The notes below the pieces were generated by a model. It was not told where the DNA came from. It did not search any database and worked only from the letters and a program-made list of their open reading frames with translations. A program made the translations under genes and the position numbers. 64,000 nt of DNA, taken from contig NZ_JAAQPI010000006.1 in NCBI RefSeq assembly GCF_011683955.1, forward strand, positions 186,001-250,000, written 5' to 3'. This DNA comes from Pseudomaricurvus alkylphenolicus (GTDB taxonomy: Bacteria; Pseudomonadota; Gammaproteobacteria; Pseudomonadales; Cellvibrionaceae). Shown here piece after piece: positions 55,767 to 64,000 of this stretch; position 1 is the first letter of the stretch; the number at the start of each line of letters is the position of its first letter.

Positions 55767-57308
55767 TTAACTGGCCTCCGCTGCATCATTGTCGTTATGG
55801 AGACCGATGACCGCATTGTCGCCTTGATCTATGGAATTGTCACTCTCGGATTTCACACTGTCATTGCGAGCTGCGTCCAGTTTTTCGAAGTAACCGGCAT
55901 CGACATCAGCAGTAACATACTCACCGGTAAACACCGAGCAATCAAACTGTTCAATGGATTCGTTACCCTCGCGGGAAGCCTCGATCAGATCCTCGAGATC
56001 CTGATAGATGAGCCAATCAGCGCCAATTTCCTCGCAAACCTCTTCATCGGTCCGACCGTGGGCAATCAGCTCTTTGGCCGTGGGCATATCGATCCCGTAG
56101 ACATTCGGGTACTTCACCGCAGGAGCGGCAGAAGCAAAGTAAACCTTGGCGGCACCGGCATCGCGAGCCATCTGAATAATCTGCTGGCAGGTGGTTCCCC
56201 GTACAATGGAGTCATCCACCAACATAACATTCTTGCCTTCAAACTCCAGACGAATGGGGTTCAGCTTCTGACGCACCGATTTCTTGCGCTGCTGCTGCCC
56301 CGGCATGATGAAAGTGCGGCCAATATAGCGATTCTTGACCAGTCCCTCGCGGAACTTCACCCCCAGCGAATGGGCCAGCGCCTGGCCCGCCACACGACTA
56401 CTGTCGGGAATGGGTATCACCACATCAATATCGTGATTGGGACGCTCCTTGAGAATCTTCTCCGCCAGCCGTTCTCCCTGTCGCAGACGGGACTTATAAA
56501 CGGAAATACCATCCATAATGGAATCCGGGCGGGCAAAATAGACATGTTCAAAGATGCAAGGGGTCAGCTTGGCAACGTCAGAACACTGCTGCGTGTGCAA
56601 CTCTCCCTCGGCAGTAATAAACACCGCCTCACCAGGGGCCACATCGCGCATCAGTTCATACCCCAATACATCCAGCGCCACACTTTCAGACGCGACCATG
56701 TACTCAGTGCCCTTTTTCGTTTCGCGCTTGCCGAACACCAGTGGGCGAATACCGCTGGGATCCCGGAATGCCACCAAACCATAGTCCGCAATCAGAGCGA
56801 CGCAGGCATACCCCCCCCGAACACGTTTGTGCATACCCGCAATGGCCGTGAACACATCCGCTGGTGCTGGCTGTAACTTATTGATCTTCAACAGTTCCTG
56901 GGCGAAGACATTGAGCAGCACCTCCGAGTCCGAGTCGGTATTCACATGGCGAAGGTCGGTTCGATACAGATCATCGCTGACTTCGGCGGTGTTGGTCAGG
57001 TTACCGTTGTGGGCCAGGGCAATGCCGTAGGGGGAGTTAACATAGAAGGGCTGGGCAAGCGCGGGGCCGGAACTGCCCGCAGTGGGGTAGCGTACATGGC
57101 CAATGCCTGCCTTACCGACCAGCCGCTGCATGTGACGGGTGCGGAACACGTCGCGCACCAGCCCCAGGGCCTTCTGCTGGGCAAATCGCCCCTGATGACA
57201 GGTGAGGATGCCCGCAGCGTCCTGCCCGCGATGCTGCAGCATCGTCAGGGCATCATACAACTGCAAATTGACATCACTTTTACCGACAACACCAACAATG
57301 CCGCACAT
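55767..57308 (-). CDS. purF: Amidophosphoribosyltransferase PurF
   Basis: PurF (513 residues) makes phosphoribosylamine, the first step of purine synthesis. Glutaminase C2 follows the initiator Met ([14 protein letters not shown]). The PRPP-binding motif is [13 protein letters not shown], and the C-terminal part is a phosphoribosyltransferase with [21 protein letters not shown]. It follows cvpA by 32 bases, as in E. coli and pseudomonads. The acidic tail [12 protein letters not shown] is not part of the core. Confidence 0.97.
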   Translation of the reverse strand: MCGIVGVVGKSDVNLQLYDALTMLQHRGQDAAGILTCHQGRFAQQKALGLVRDVFRTRHMQRLVGKAGIGHVRYPTAGSSGPALAQPFYVNSPYGIALAHNGNLTNTAEVSDDLYRTDLRHVNTDSDSEVLLNVFAQELLKINKLQPAPADVFTAIAGMHKRVRGGYACVALIADYGLVAFRDPSGIRPLVFGKRETKKGTEYMVASESVALDVLGYELMRDVAPGEAVFITAEGELHTQQCSDVAKLTPCIFEHVYFARPDSIMDGISVYKSRLRQGERLAEKILKERPNHDIDVVIPIPDSSRVAGQALAHSLGVKFREGLVKNRYIGRTFIMPGQQQRKKSVRQKLNPIRLEFEGKNVMLVDDSIVRGTTCQQIIQMARDAGAAKVYFASAAPAVKYPNVYGIDMPTAKELIAHGRTDEEVCEEIGADWLIYQDLEDLIEASREGNESIEQFDCSVFTGEYVTADVDAGYFEKLDAARNDSVKSESDNSIDQGDNAVIGLHNDNDAAEAS

Positions 57309-57340
57309 ATCTGGCTAACCTCACCTCAAACAGGAATATT

Positions 57341-57835
57341 TTAGAATAACGATAGAATCTTCGCCGACAAATTTGCCGCCAATTGGCGCGCTCCGTCTTC
57401 CATGGTCAGAAAGTGGGGTATCACTTTCGAATGTTGCCACCAGGGGTCCTGATCAATGGGGACCAACAGCGGCACCAACAGTAACAGGGCCAGAACCACC
57501 ACCACTCCGCGGCCCATCCCAAATACCATGCCCAACAGACGGTCGGTGCCGGACAAACCGGTCATACGCACCAACTCGGAAATCAGATAATTCACCATGG
57601 CTCCTACAACCAGGGTGGCGACAAAGAGCAGACCAAATGCCGCCAATTGGCGCACGGAGGGCAGATCGATAGTGTCCTGCAGCAATACAGACATGGGTTC
57701 TCTGAAGGTCACGGCGACAAAAAACGCGGCGACCCAGCACGCCAGGGACAAGGCCTCTTTGATAAGTCCGCGTCTGAGGCCGATCAGGCTGGAAACCGCC
57801 AGAATGCCAATGATTGTCCAGTCTGCCCAGTTCAC
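57341..57835 (-). CDS. cvpA: CvpA family membrane protein
   Basis: CvpA (164 residues) has four predicted membrane helices and a C-terminal tail. It is needed for colicin V export in E. coli and appears broadly important for envelope barrier function. The sequence NWADWTIIGILAVSSLIGLRRG and RLLGMVFGMGRGVVVVLALLLL is typical. GTG at 57835 gives the usual length; no strong ribosome site is visible. It is in the dedD-cvpA-purF chain. Confidence 0.94.
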   Translation of the reverse strand: MNWADWTIIGILAVSSLIGLRRGLIKEALSLACWVAAFFVAVTFREPMSVLLQDTIDLPSVRQLAAFGLLFVATLVVGAMVNYLISELVRMTGLSGTDRLLGMVFGMGRGVVVVLALLLLVPLLVPIDQDPWWQHSKVIPHFLTMEDGARQLAANLSAKILSLF

Positions 57836-57945
57836 GATAAGTGTTTCACGATTGCTGTTTCACAATGGTGCACGCATGCCCTTCTGCATTGCCCTTTGAT
57901 GGGGCGGCATTCTAACAAAGCTCGGGGGACGATATCCACGACGGA

Positions 57946-58548
57946 TTATTTCGACGACGCCGAGGGTGAAAATTTGACCACCAGAGTTTCAAGCGACAGG
58001 GCCTTATCCAGCTCCCGTTTCAGTTGCCCGGCCTTGTCACGGTTGATTTTGGGACCGACGTACACTCTCGTCACCACACCCTTGCTGGTCTTAAGTGTAC
58101 GACTAAAAGCGGGGTAATCGTCCGCCAAAAGCTGATCCCGCAGTACATTGGCGCGCTCCGGGGTCTTATAACTGGCAACCTGCACCGCCCAGGCCTTGGG
58201 TACCCCCTGCTCATCCAGCACCGCTTTTTTACCAGTCGATGATGGCGGTTTGATTGCCTCAGGCACTGCCGCGGGCTTGCTTTCGCCCAAGGGTCTGGAT
58301 TCAGCGACCGGACCAGCCTCCTCAGGTAACAGCTGATACATCTCTGCCGCGGGCTTGACCGGTTCGATATCGTCGCGACGGGTGGGCGGTTTTATCTCCA
58401 GGGGAGCAATGGTGGGCGCGGGTGGTATCTGACTGGTGCGATCCACCGTGCGGCGTTGTTCATTGTCAAACAACACCGGTATGAAAATGATTCCGAGCGC
58501 CCCCAGCACGGCGGCCCCGACAAGCCGCTGTTTCAGTCCGTCATCCAC
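57946..58548 (-). CDS. dedD: DedD-type SPOR-domain protein
   Basis: DedD (200 residues) has one N-terminal membrane helix (about 8-28), a Pro-rich linker, and a C-terminal SPOR domain (AWAVQVASYKTPERANVLRDQL onward) that binds denuded glycan at the septum. GTG at 58548 is the best start: GGAGG lies eight bases upstream, while the frame opens with TTG at 58563. It overlaps the folC stop by eight bases. Confidence 0.9.
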   Translation of the reverse strand: MDDGLKQRLVGAAVLGALGIIFIPVLFDNEQRRTVDRTSQIPPAPTIAPLEIKPPTRRDDIEPVKPAAEMYQLLPEEAGPVAESRPLGESKPAAVPEAIKPPSSTGKKAVLDEQGVPKAWAVQVASYKTPERANVLRDQLLADDYPAFSRTLKTSKGVVTRVYVGPKINRDKAGQLKRELDKALSLETLVVKFSPSASSK

Positions 58549-59803
58549 TAACCTGCCCTCCAAGCACAGCCATTGCCTCAGCCACGGTAAAAAAGGAGCC
58601 CATAATCACCACCCGATCGCCGGCAACAGCGTTGGTATTCGCGATCGCAGAGGCGACATCGCCATGGCGCCCGGCGTCAACGCCAAGTTCCGTGAAATCG
58701 CCCAGCAGCTGGTCAGCGGTGGCCGCCCTGGGAATATGAGACAACTCGGCAACATGCCAGTGCGTCACTTGAGAAAGCAAGGGTTTGAGAACACCCTGTC
58801 GGTCTTTGTCTGCCATGATAGCGGTGATGGCGTGGGTCGTGGCCGGCTCCAGGCTGCCGAGGTGTTCCGCCAGCAAGGCGGCGGCGGCGGGGTTATGAGC
58901 CACGTCCAAAATATACTCAACCCCATGGACGTTGATATGCTGAGCCCTACCGGGCAATTCCAGCTGAGTCATCACCTTAGCCACCTCATCATCCAGGTGC
59001 CCGTCCAGCAGTGCGAACGCCTGCAGGGCTGCGGCCACGCTGACCAGTGGCAATCGGGGAAGTGGTAAATGATACAGCTCCAGTGGCTCACCCTCCGACG
59101 TCACACCGCTGAAGTCCCAATGCCCTGAGTGCTGCTCCATATTCATGGACATGCCCATAGCGACCCACAAGGCGCCAATCTCGTGTGCATAGTCCGCCAC
59201 AGTCTCAGGTGCCCCAAGGTCTGCGCAGATAGCCCAGCGGTTCGGGCGGTAGATACCGGCTTTTTCCCGCCCGATAACATTGATATCCGAACCCAGCCAG
59301 TCCTGATGGTCGAGATCGATCGAGGTCACCACAGCCACATCGGCATCCAGGATATTAACGGCATCCAATCGTCCACCCAACCCGACTTCCAGCAACATAA
59401 CGTCGACATTCAGTTGCTGGAAAATATCGATGGCTGCAAGGGTACCGAACTCAAAATAGGTCAGCGAGATATCGCCGCGAGCCTGGTCAATGCGCTCAAA
59501 AGATTCACAAATCAACGCATCCTCTACCGATTGCCCGTCGACCCGGATGCGCTCGTTGTAATGCAGCAGATGGGGAGATGTAAAGGCTCCAACTTTGTCG
59601 CCGCGCTGACGACACAAGAGCTCAAGCGTGGCCACACAGGACCCTTTGCCGTTGGTTCCGGCAACAGAGACCACCTTGGCCTCAGGCTGCAGCAACCCCA
59701 TGCGTTCGGCAACGGCTCTTACCCGTTCAAGCCCCATATCTATCTCTGAGCTGTGCAGTGTCTCCTGCCAGCTCAGCCAGTCCTGCAATTGGGAAAATCT
59801 CAT
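58541..59803 (-). CDS. folC: Folylpolyglutamate/dihydrofolate synthase FolC
   Basis: FolC (420 residues) adds glutamate to dihydropteroate and to folates. The ATP loop is VAGTNGKGSCVA, followed by GAFTSPHLLHYNERI and DVMLLEVGLGGRLDAVN, the family motifs. Mur-ligase-like domains are complete. It lies between the accD terminator and dedD and starts at ATG 59803 with a weak ribosome site. Confidence 0.96.
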   Translation of the reverse strand: MRFSQLQDWLSWQETLHSSEIDMGLERVRAVAERMGLLQPEAKVVSVAGTNGKGSCVATLELLCRQRGDKVGAFTSPHLLHYNERIRVDGQSVEDALICESFERIDQARGDISLTYFEFGTLAAIDIFQQLNVDVMLLEVGLGGRLDAVNILDADVAVVTSIDLDHQDWLGSDINVIGREKAGIYRPNRWAICADLGAPETVADYAHEIGALWVAMGMSMNMEQHSGHWDFSGVTSEGEPLELYHLPLPRLPLVSVAAALQAFALLDGHLDDEVAKVMTQLELPGRAQHINVHGVEYILDVAHNPAAAALLAEHLGSLEPATTHAITAIMADKDRQGVLKPLLSQVTHWHVAELSHIPRAATADQLLGDFTELGVDAGRHGDVASAIANTNAVAGDRVVIMGSFFTVAEAMAVLGGQVSG

Positions 59804-59875
59804 CGGCTATATGACCTTGCTGTTTGCCCTTGTCGTCAGCGTAGGAGTCAGTCAGTGGGTTGGATCATATCTCGT

Positions 59876-59920
59876 CCCCAAAATAAAAAAGCCCCGTCAC
59901 GGGGCTTTTTTATTTTGGGG
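59876..59920. terminator. Perfect 21-bp hairpin terminator
   Basis: Arms 59876-59896 and 59900-59920 are perfect complements around a TCA loop; the core is GCCCCG/CGGGGC flanked by A6 and T6, then TATTTTGGGG. It ends the accD transcript on the minus strand and would work in both directions. Confidence 0.93.
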
Positions 59921-59959
59921 TCCGGCTGGGCTGCATTGTAGCAGCGAAGCCGAGCCAGA

Positions 59960-60823
59960 TCACGCCGCAGGGCGTTCTGTGAATTTGGCCAACAACCCAG
60001 AGATGCGATCGCGCATTTCCGCACGGGGAATGATCATATCGATCGCACCGTGGTCCAACAGGAACTCCGCTCGCTGAAATCCGGCGGGCAGTTTCTGGCG
60101 AATGGTCTGCTCAATGATATTAGGGCCTGCAAAACCGGCGCGGGCACCCGGCTCCGCCGCGTTAATATCCCCGAGCAGGGCCAGACTGGCGGATACACCG
60201 CCATAAACGGGGTCGGTCATGATTGAGATGTAGGGCGTGCCCTGTTGCTTCAAACGCTCAATCACAGCGCTGGTCTTGGCCATCTGCATCAGGGAGATCA
60301 GGGCCTCCTGCATGCGTGCGCCGCCTGTGGCGGAAAAACAGATCAGGGGAATGTCCTCTTCCAGGGCCACCTGAGCGGCACGGGTGAACTTCTCTCCCAC
60401 CACGTAACCCATAGAGCCACCATGAAAAGCAAATTCAAAGGCAACCGCCACGACAGGCTTGCCGTTTAACTCCCCGCGCATTGCCACCAGCGCGTCTTTT
60501 TCGCCGGTAGCCTTTTGGGCAGCGCTCAGGCGATCTTTGTACTTCTTCAGATCCTTGAACTTGAGGCGGTCGATAGGCTCCACCTCGACCGCCAGTTCCT
60601 GGCGATTGCCCTCATCGAGGAACACATCCAAACGGCGACGTGCGCCAATGCGCATATGGTGGTCACACTTTGGACAAACGTCCAAGTTACGCTCCAGTTC
60701 AGGGCGGTAGAGCACCGCACTGCACTTGACGCATTTCTTCCACAGCCCTTCGGGCACTTTGCTTTGCCCGCGACCACGCTGGGTGCGCACAGCGGAGGGG
60801 ACAATCTTGTCAATCCAACTCAT
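59960..60823 (-). CDS. accD: Acetyl-CoA carboxylase beta subunit AccD
   Basis: AccD (287 residues) is the carboxyltransferase beta subunit of acetyl-CoA carboxylase. The C4 zinc ribbon is C31, C34, C50 and C53. The crotonase-like core has [20 protein letters not shown] and [22 protein letters not shown]. Its place after trpA recalls trpF-accD of Pseudomonas. It is followed by a strong terminator. Confidence 0.97.
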   Translation of the reverse strand: MSWIDKIVPSAVRTQRGRGQSKVPEGLWKKCVKCSAVLYRPELERNLDVCPKCDHHMRIGARRRLDVFLDEGNRQELAVEVEPIDRLKFKDLKKYKDRLSAAQKATGEKDALVAMRGELNGKPVVAVAFEFAFHGGSMGYVVGEKFTRAAQVALEEDIPLICFSATGGARMQEALISLMQMAKTSAVIERLKQQGTPYISIMTDPVYGGVSASLALLGDINAAEPGARAGFAGPNIIEQTIRQKLPAGFQRAEFLLDHGAIDMIIPRAEMRDRISGLLAKFTERPAA

Positions 60824-60848
60824 AAGATCACGTCTCTGTGATAGGTGG

Positions 60849-61664
60849 TTAATCTTTCAGTTCATCCAGACCGGCACGGATCGGCTGCAACAGATCACAC
60901 ACCGCCTTGGCAATATCCTCCGCCGACTGATCGGCGGCCTTGCCCATCGCGTCGACCAGCACGCTGCCCACCACGGCGCCATCGGCGGTTCGGGCAATGG
61001 CTTTGGCGGTATCGGCGTCTTTGATGCCAAATCCCACGCAGATGGGCAGTTCAGTCCGGCCTCGCCAGGCCGCCAGCTTCTCTTCCACGGAGGTGACATC
61101 CAGGTGCCCCGCTCCAGTCACACCCTTGAGGGAGACATAATAGAGGAAGCCACTGGCCACACCCATGATCGTGTCCGCGCGTTCCGGTGTCGTCGTTGGA
61201 GCCAGCAGGAAGATATTTTCAATACCTACCTTTTTCAGCTCCTGGTTGAGCGGTCCAGCCTCTTCTGCAGGCAGATCCACCGTCAGCAATCCGTCTACAC
61301 CTGCGTCGCCCGCATTTTGTGCAAAGGTTTGGTATCCCATGCGTTCGACCGGGTTTGCATAGCCCATCAGCACTACTGGTGTGTGATTATTGGTTTGGCG
61401 AAATTCCTTGACCACGGCCATTGTGGACTTCAATGAGGTCTTATTGGCCAGCGCACGTTCGTGCCCCAAGGCAATCACCGGCCCTTCTGCCATGGGATCG
61501 GAAAAAGGCACACCCAACTCGATAATATCGACACCGGTTTCCACCATCGCGTGCATGGTGGTCAGCGTCGCCTCAGGCACGGGATCACCGTTAACGATGT
61601 AGGCCACCAGTGCCTTGCGGCCGTCTTGCCGGGCTTGATTTAAACAGGATTCAATTCGATTCAT
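60849..61664 (-). CDS. trpA: Tryptophan synthase alpha chain TrpA
   Basis: TrpA (271 residues) cleaves indole-3-glycerol phosphate. Without any gap against the Salmonella numbering, catalytic E49 (DIIELGVPF) is present, but position 60 is Glu in [10 protein letters not shown], where the well-studied enzymes have Asp60. Substrate loops ([10 protein letters not shown]) are intact. The start YIVNGDP also differs from the common F-T-A-G-D-P. The gene follows trpB by five bases. Possibly a natural variant found in other species. Confidence 0.95.
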   Translation of the reverse strand: MNRIESCLNQARQDGRKALVAYIVNGDPVPEATLTTMHAMVETGVDIIELGVPFSDPMAEGPVIALGHERALANKTSLKSTMAVVKEFRQTNNHTPVVLMGYANPVERMGYQTFAQNAGDAGVDGLLTVDLPAEEAGPLNQELKKVGIENIFLLAPTTTPERADTIMGVASGFLYYVSLKGVTGAGHLDVTSVEEKLAAWRGRTELPICVGFGIKDADTAKAIARTADGAVVGSVLVDAMGKAADQSAEDIAKAVCDLLQPIRAGLDELKD

Positions 61665-61669
61665 GGGGC

Positions 61670-62896
61670 TTAGACCTCGATTCCATCAATGGCTGCTACG
61701 GTGAGGATATCCTTGTCACCGCGCCCCGACAGGTTGACCACAATGGTCTCGTCTTTTGACATGGTCTTGGCCAGTTTAGCGGCGTAGGCCAACGCATGGC
61801 TGGATTCCAGTGCCGGCATAATACCTTCTACCCGAGTGAGGGTACGGAACGCGTCCATGGCTTCGTCGTCGTTGATAGCCACATATTCCGCGCGTCCAAT
61901 ATCCTTTAACCAGGAATGCTCCGGTCCAACTCCGGGATAATCGAGTCCCGCAGAAACTGAGTGGGTTTCTATGATCTGGCCGTCTTCATCTTCCATCAGG
62001 TAGGTGCGATTACCGTGCAGAACGCCGGGAATACCATCGTTCAACGGAGCCGCATGCTGCCCTGTCTCAACCCCGTATCCGCCGGCTTCCACCCCGTAAA
62101 TCCTGACACTGTCATCGGACAGGAATGGATGAAACAAGCCGATAGCATTGGAACCACCACCCACACAGGCCACAAGGGCATCGGGCAGACGCCCCGTCAT
62201 ATCCAGACACTGTTGGCGTGCCTCGCGGCCGATTACGCACTGGAAGTCACGTACCAGCTGCGGATAGGGATGTGGTCCGGCGACAGTACCAATAATGTAG
62301 AAGGTGTCATCGACGTTGGTGACCCAGTCACGCATGGCTTCGTTCATGGCGTCTTTTAACGTCCGGGAACCGGATTCAACAGCGTGTACCTCCGCACCCA
62401 GCAATTTCATGCGATAAACATTCAATGCCTGACGTTGAACGTCTTCGGCGCCCATGTAAACTTCGCACTTCAACCCCAATCGCGCGGCCACGGTGGCAGA
62501 CGCCACACCATGTTGACCAGCACCGGTCTCGGCAATAATGCGGGACTTGCCACTGTATTTTGCCAACAGAGCCTGGCCGATTGTGTTGTTAACCTTGTGC
62601 GCGCCAGTGTGGTTGAGATCCTCACGCTTGAGATAAATCTGCGCTCCACCCAGCTGCTCGCTCCATCGCTCCGCATGATAGAGCGGCGAAGGCCGGCCAA
62701 CGTAATGGGCCAGATCCTTATCGAATTCAGCCTGGAAGGCCGGGTCGTCCTTCAGGCGAGTGTACATCTGCTCAAGCTCTTCCAGAGCCGGCATCAGCGT
62801 TTCGGACACAAACTTGCCCCCGTAAGGACCAAAGTGGCCCCGGCTGTCCGGGAATTGGGAATAATCCACGGCTGCCTGCTTTTCTACTTCACTCAC
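61670..62896 (-). CDS. trpB: Tryptophan synthase beta chain TrpB
   Basis: TrpB (408 residues) joins indole and serine with PLP. K101 in [11 protein letters not shown] binds PLP, and the phosphate-binding GGGSNAIG is present. GTG at 62896 is preferred because CGGAG lies seven bases upstream; it overlaps the trpF stop by eight bases. The frame opens farther up with TTG at 62926. It is part of trpF-trpB-trpA-accD. Confidence 0.96.
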   Translation of the reverse strand: MSEVEKQAAVDYSQFPDSRGHFGPYGGKFVSETLMPALEELEQMYTRLKDDPAFQAEFDKDLAHYVGRPSPLYHAERWSEQLGGAQIYLKREDLNHTGAHKVNNTIGQALLAKYSGKSRIIAETGAGQHGVASATVAARLGLKCEVYMGAEDVQRQALNVYRMKLLGAEVHAVESGSRTLKDAMNEAMRDWVTNVDDTFYIIGTVAGPHPYPQLVRDFQCVIGREARQQCLDMTGRLPDALVACVGGGSNAIGLFHPFLSDDSVRIYGVEAGGYGVETGQHAAPLNDGIPGVLHGNRTYLMEDEDGQIIETHSVSAGLDYPGVGPEHSWLKDIGRAEYVAINDDEAMDAFRTLTRVEGIMPALESSHALAYAAKLAKTMSKDETIVVNLSGRGDKDILTVAAIDGIEV

Positions 62897-63524
62897 TGTT
62901 TTCTCCGGTTTTGGCGCGACGCACAAAGGTCGCTATCTTTTCGGCATCTTTTTGGCCTGGGCTGGATTCAACGCCACCGCTGACATCCACCCCGTAGACG
63001 CCAGTCGCTTGCACGGCGACGGCAACGTTTTCAGGGTTCAGACCTCCCGCCAACACCAGAGGGCGCGGAGGATTGCGAGGGACTCGCTGCCAGTCAAAAG
63101 TCTCTCCTGTGCCCCCCGGCACACCGGGGCGATAGGCATCCAGCAGAATACCAGCGGCACTGGGATACTGGTTGATCAAGGGAGCCACGTCCAGCTCTGG
63201 TTTCATACGCAGCGCTTTCATATAGGGTTGCCCAAAATGGCGACAATATTGCTCATCTTCATCGCCATGAAACTGCAGCAGGTGCAGGCCCACCTCATCG
63301 CAGAGTTGCTTGACCTGAGTCGCCGACTCATTGACAAACAAACCCACAACGGTGACAAATGGCCCCACGATTCTGGCGATAGCCGCCGCCTGCTGTGGCT
63401 CAACATAGCGAGGGCTCTTGGAGTAAAACACCAGGCCGATGGCATCCGCACCCGCCGCAACGGCCGCCTCTGCATCGGCCTCAGAGGTGATACCGCAAAT
63501 TTTGACTCTGACAGGGGAATTCAT
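62889..63524 (-). CDS. trpF: Phosphoribosylanthranilate isomerase TrpF
   Basis: TrpF (211 residues) isomerises phosphoribosylanthranilate. The catalytic Cys is in [12 protein letters not shown] and the Asp is in [16 protein letters not shown]. The barrel is complete and the length is normal. Unlike P. aeruginosa, where trpBA lies apart with trpI, this gene is joined to trpB and trpA. The ATG is at 63524. Confidence 0.95.
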   Translation of the reverse strand: MNSPVRVKICGITSEADAEAAVAAGADAIGLVFYSKSPRYVEPQQAAAIARIVGPFVTVVGLFVNESATQVKQLCDEVGLHLLQFHGDEDEQYCRHFGQPYMKALRMKPELDVAPLINQYPSAAGILLDAYRPGVPGGTGETFDWQRVPRNPPRPLVLAGGLNPENVAVAVQATGVYGVDVSGGVESSPGQKDAEKIATFVRRAKTGENSE

Positions 63525-63625
63525 GAATAACTAAAAGGACTGTGTAAAACAAGAGCGCGATACTAGCAGATTTGTGCGGGAAATGCTTCCGCTCAATCAC
63601 CGCTATCGCCCGTGGTCAAAGGCAT

Positions 63626-64000
63626 TCATCGATTATGTTCATCACCGAATGCGCCCAGAGACTCGGCAAAAAATACCGGTCCGGGACTGGCGCTCGGCAG
63701 CTGAAAGGACACAGGGTAATCCACCGCCACCAGATGCAGGCCATTGGGCTTGGCGGTCACCCCACCTTTACGGCGATCACGATGCTCCAGCACCTCGCTC
63801 ACCCACTCAGAAGGCTGCTCTCCCTTGCCCACCGCCAGCAACACGCCCATGATGTTGCGCACCATGTGATGAAGAAACGCATTGGCCTGAATCTCAACCA
63901 CTACCAGCTCACCGCGCCTCGCAATATGCAGATAGTGGATCTCCCGCACCGGACTGCGCGCCTGACACTGGGAGGCCCGAAAGGAACTGAAGTCGTGCCG
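63626..64000 (-). CDS. truA: tRNA pseudouridine synthase TruA (3' part)
   Basis: The last part of truA is present and its start lies beyond the right edge. TruA makes pseudouridine at tRNA positions 38-40. HDFSSFRASQCQARSPVREI and VEIQANAFLHHMVRNIMGVL are characteristic; the catalytic Asp would be outside. The C-terminus AFGDEHNR ends at 63626. It lies 101 bases upstream of trpF, as in Pseudomonas. Confidence 0.93.
   Translation of the reverse strand, partial: RHDFSSFRASQCQARSPVREIHYLHIARRGELVVVEIQANAFLHHMVRNIMGVLLAVGKGEQPSEWVSEVLEHRDRRKGGVTAKPNGLHLVAVDYPVSFQLPSASPGPVFFAESLGAFGDEHNR

Noticed and set aside
55593-56876. Long plus-strand frame of 427 codons over purF and metZ
   Set aside because: Antisense shadow of purF; it crosses the purF-metZ terminator and the end of metZ.

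Overview
The window is chromosomal core DNA of a gammaproteobacterium, most likely a marine member of the Pseudomonadales/Cellvibrionales neighbourhood; I do not assign a genus. The reasons are a complete Na+-translocating NADH:quinone reductase (nqr) operon, a LexA with CTGT-N8-ACAG SOS boxes, a PsrA-type TetR regulator, CpxRA, CheV, PilU, TgpA and TIGR04211 proteins, and two blocks whose gene order matches Pseudomonas aeruginosa: nqr / long GAPDH / mfd / csiV-like / mtnP / nagZ / psrA / lexA / sulA / small genes / topA, and truA / trpF / accD / folC / dedD / cvpA / purF / metZ. There are no rRNA or tRNA genes, insertion sequences, prophage genes or CRISPR arrays.

Layout. 1-4692: nqrABCDEF on the minus strand (nqrF cut by the window edge), with about 0.6 kb of upstream DNA. 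5295-11826: an N-terminally extended GAPDH divergent from mfd and a csiV-like gene. 11888-12063: a 56-bp direct-repeat pair and a strong terminator, then a cold-shock gene with a long leader. 12622-16222: mtnP, an MscS-type channel, nagZ and psrA. 16568-24012: a DUF6763 protein, a LOG-family protein, lexA-sulA with two SOS boxes, then topA with two small downstream genes and two unrecognised membrane-anchored proteins. 24159-30738: universal stress protein, uup, slt, a CheZ-like protein convergent with cheV, and a glutaredoxin-like protein. 30820-33340: cpxRA, preceded by phased GTAAA-like motifs and, divergently, a T-tailed three-way-junction RNA structure. 33368-40010: a CbiM-like permease, a GGDEF enzyme, rluB-scpB-scpA, yciO and a PHP-domain nuclease. 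40069-45503: a plus-strand run (VC0807-family protein, yciI, SH3 protein, ppiA, pdxJ-like, CBS, DUF2520, TrmH-type methyltransferase). 45556-54474: MFS transporter, amt, tgpA-DUF58, DUF416, pilU and moxR. 54489-64000: metZ, purF, cvpA, dedD, folC, accD, trpA, trpB, trpF and the 3' part of truA.

How the genes fit together. The window joins respiratory sodium pumping (Nqr), DNA repair and SOS control (Mfd, LexA, SulA), chromosome maintenance (TopA, ScpAB), peptidoglycan recycling and turnover (NagZ, Slt), envelope stress sensing (CpxRA), chemotaxis tuning (CheV, CheZ-like), type IV pilus retraction (PilU), and tryptophan, methionine, folate, purine and fatty-acid synthesis. Most of it is ordinary housekeeping. 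The points that stand out are the structured divergent transcript and CpxR-like boxes at cpxRA, the CheZ-like protein facing cheV, a pdxJ-like gene with Bacteroidetes-type motifs, a Glu in place of the catalytic Asp60 in TrpA, and the 56-bp repeats beside csp. I found no clearly new multi-gene system.
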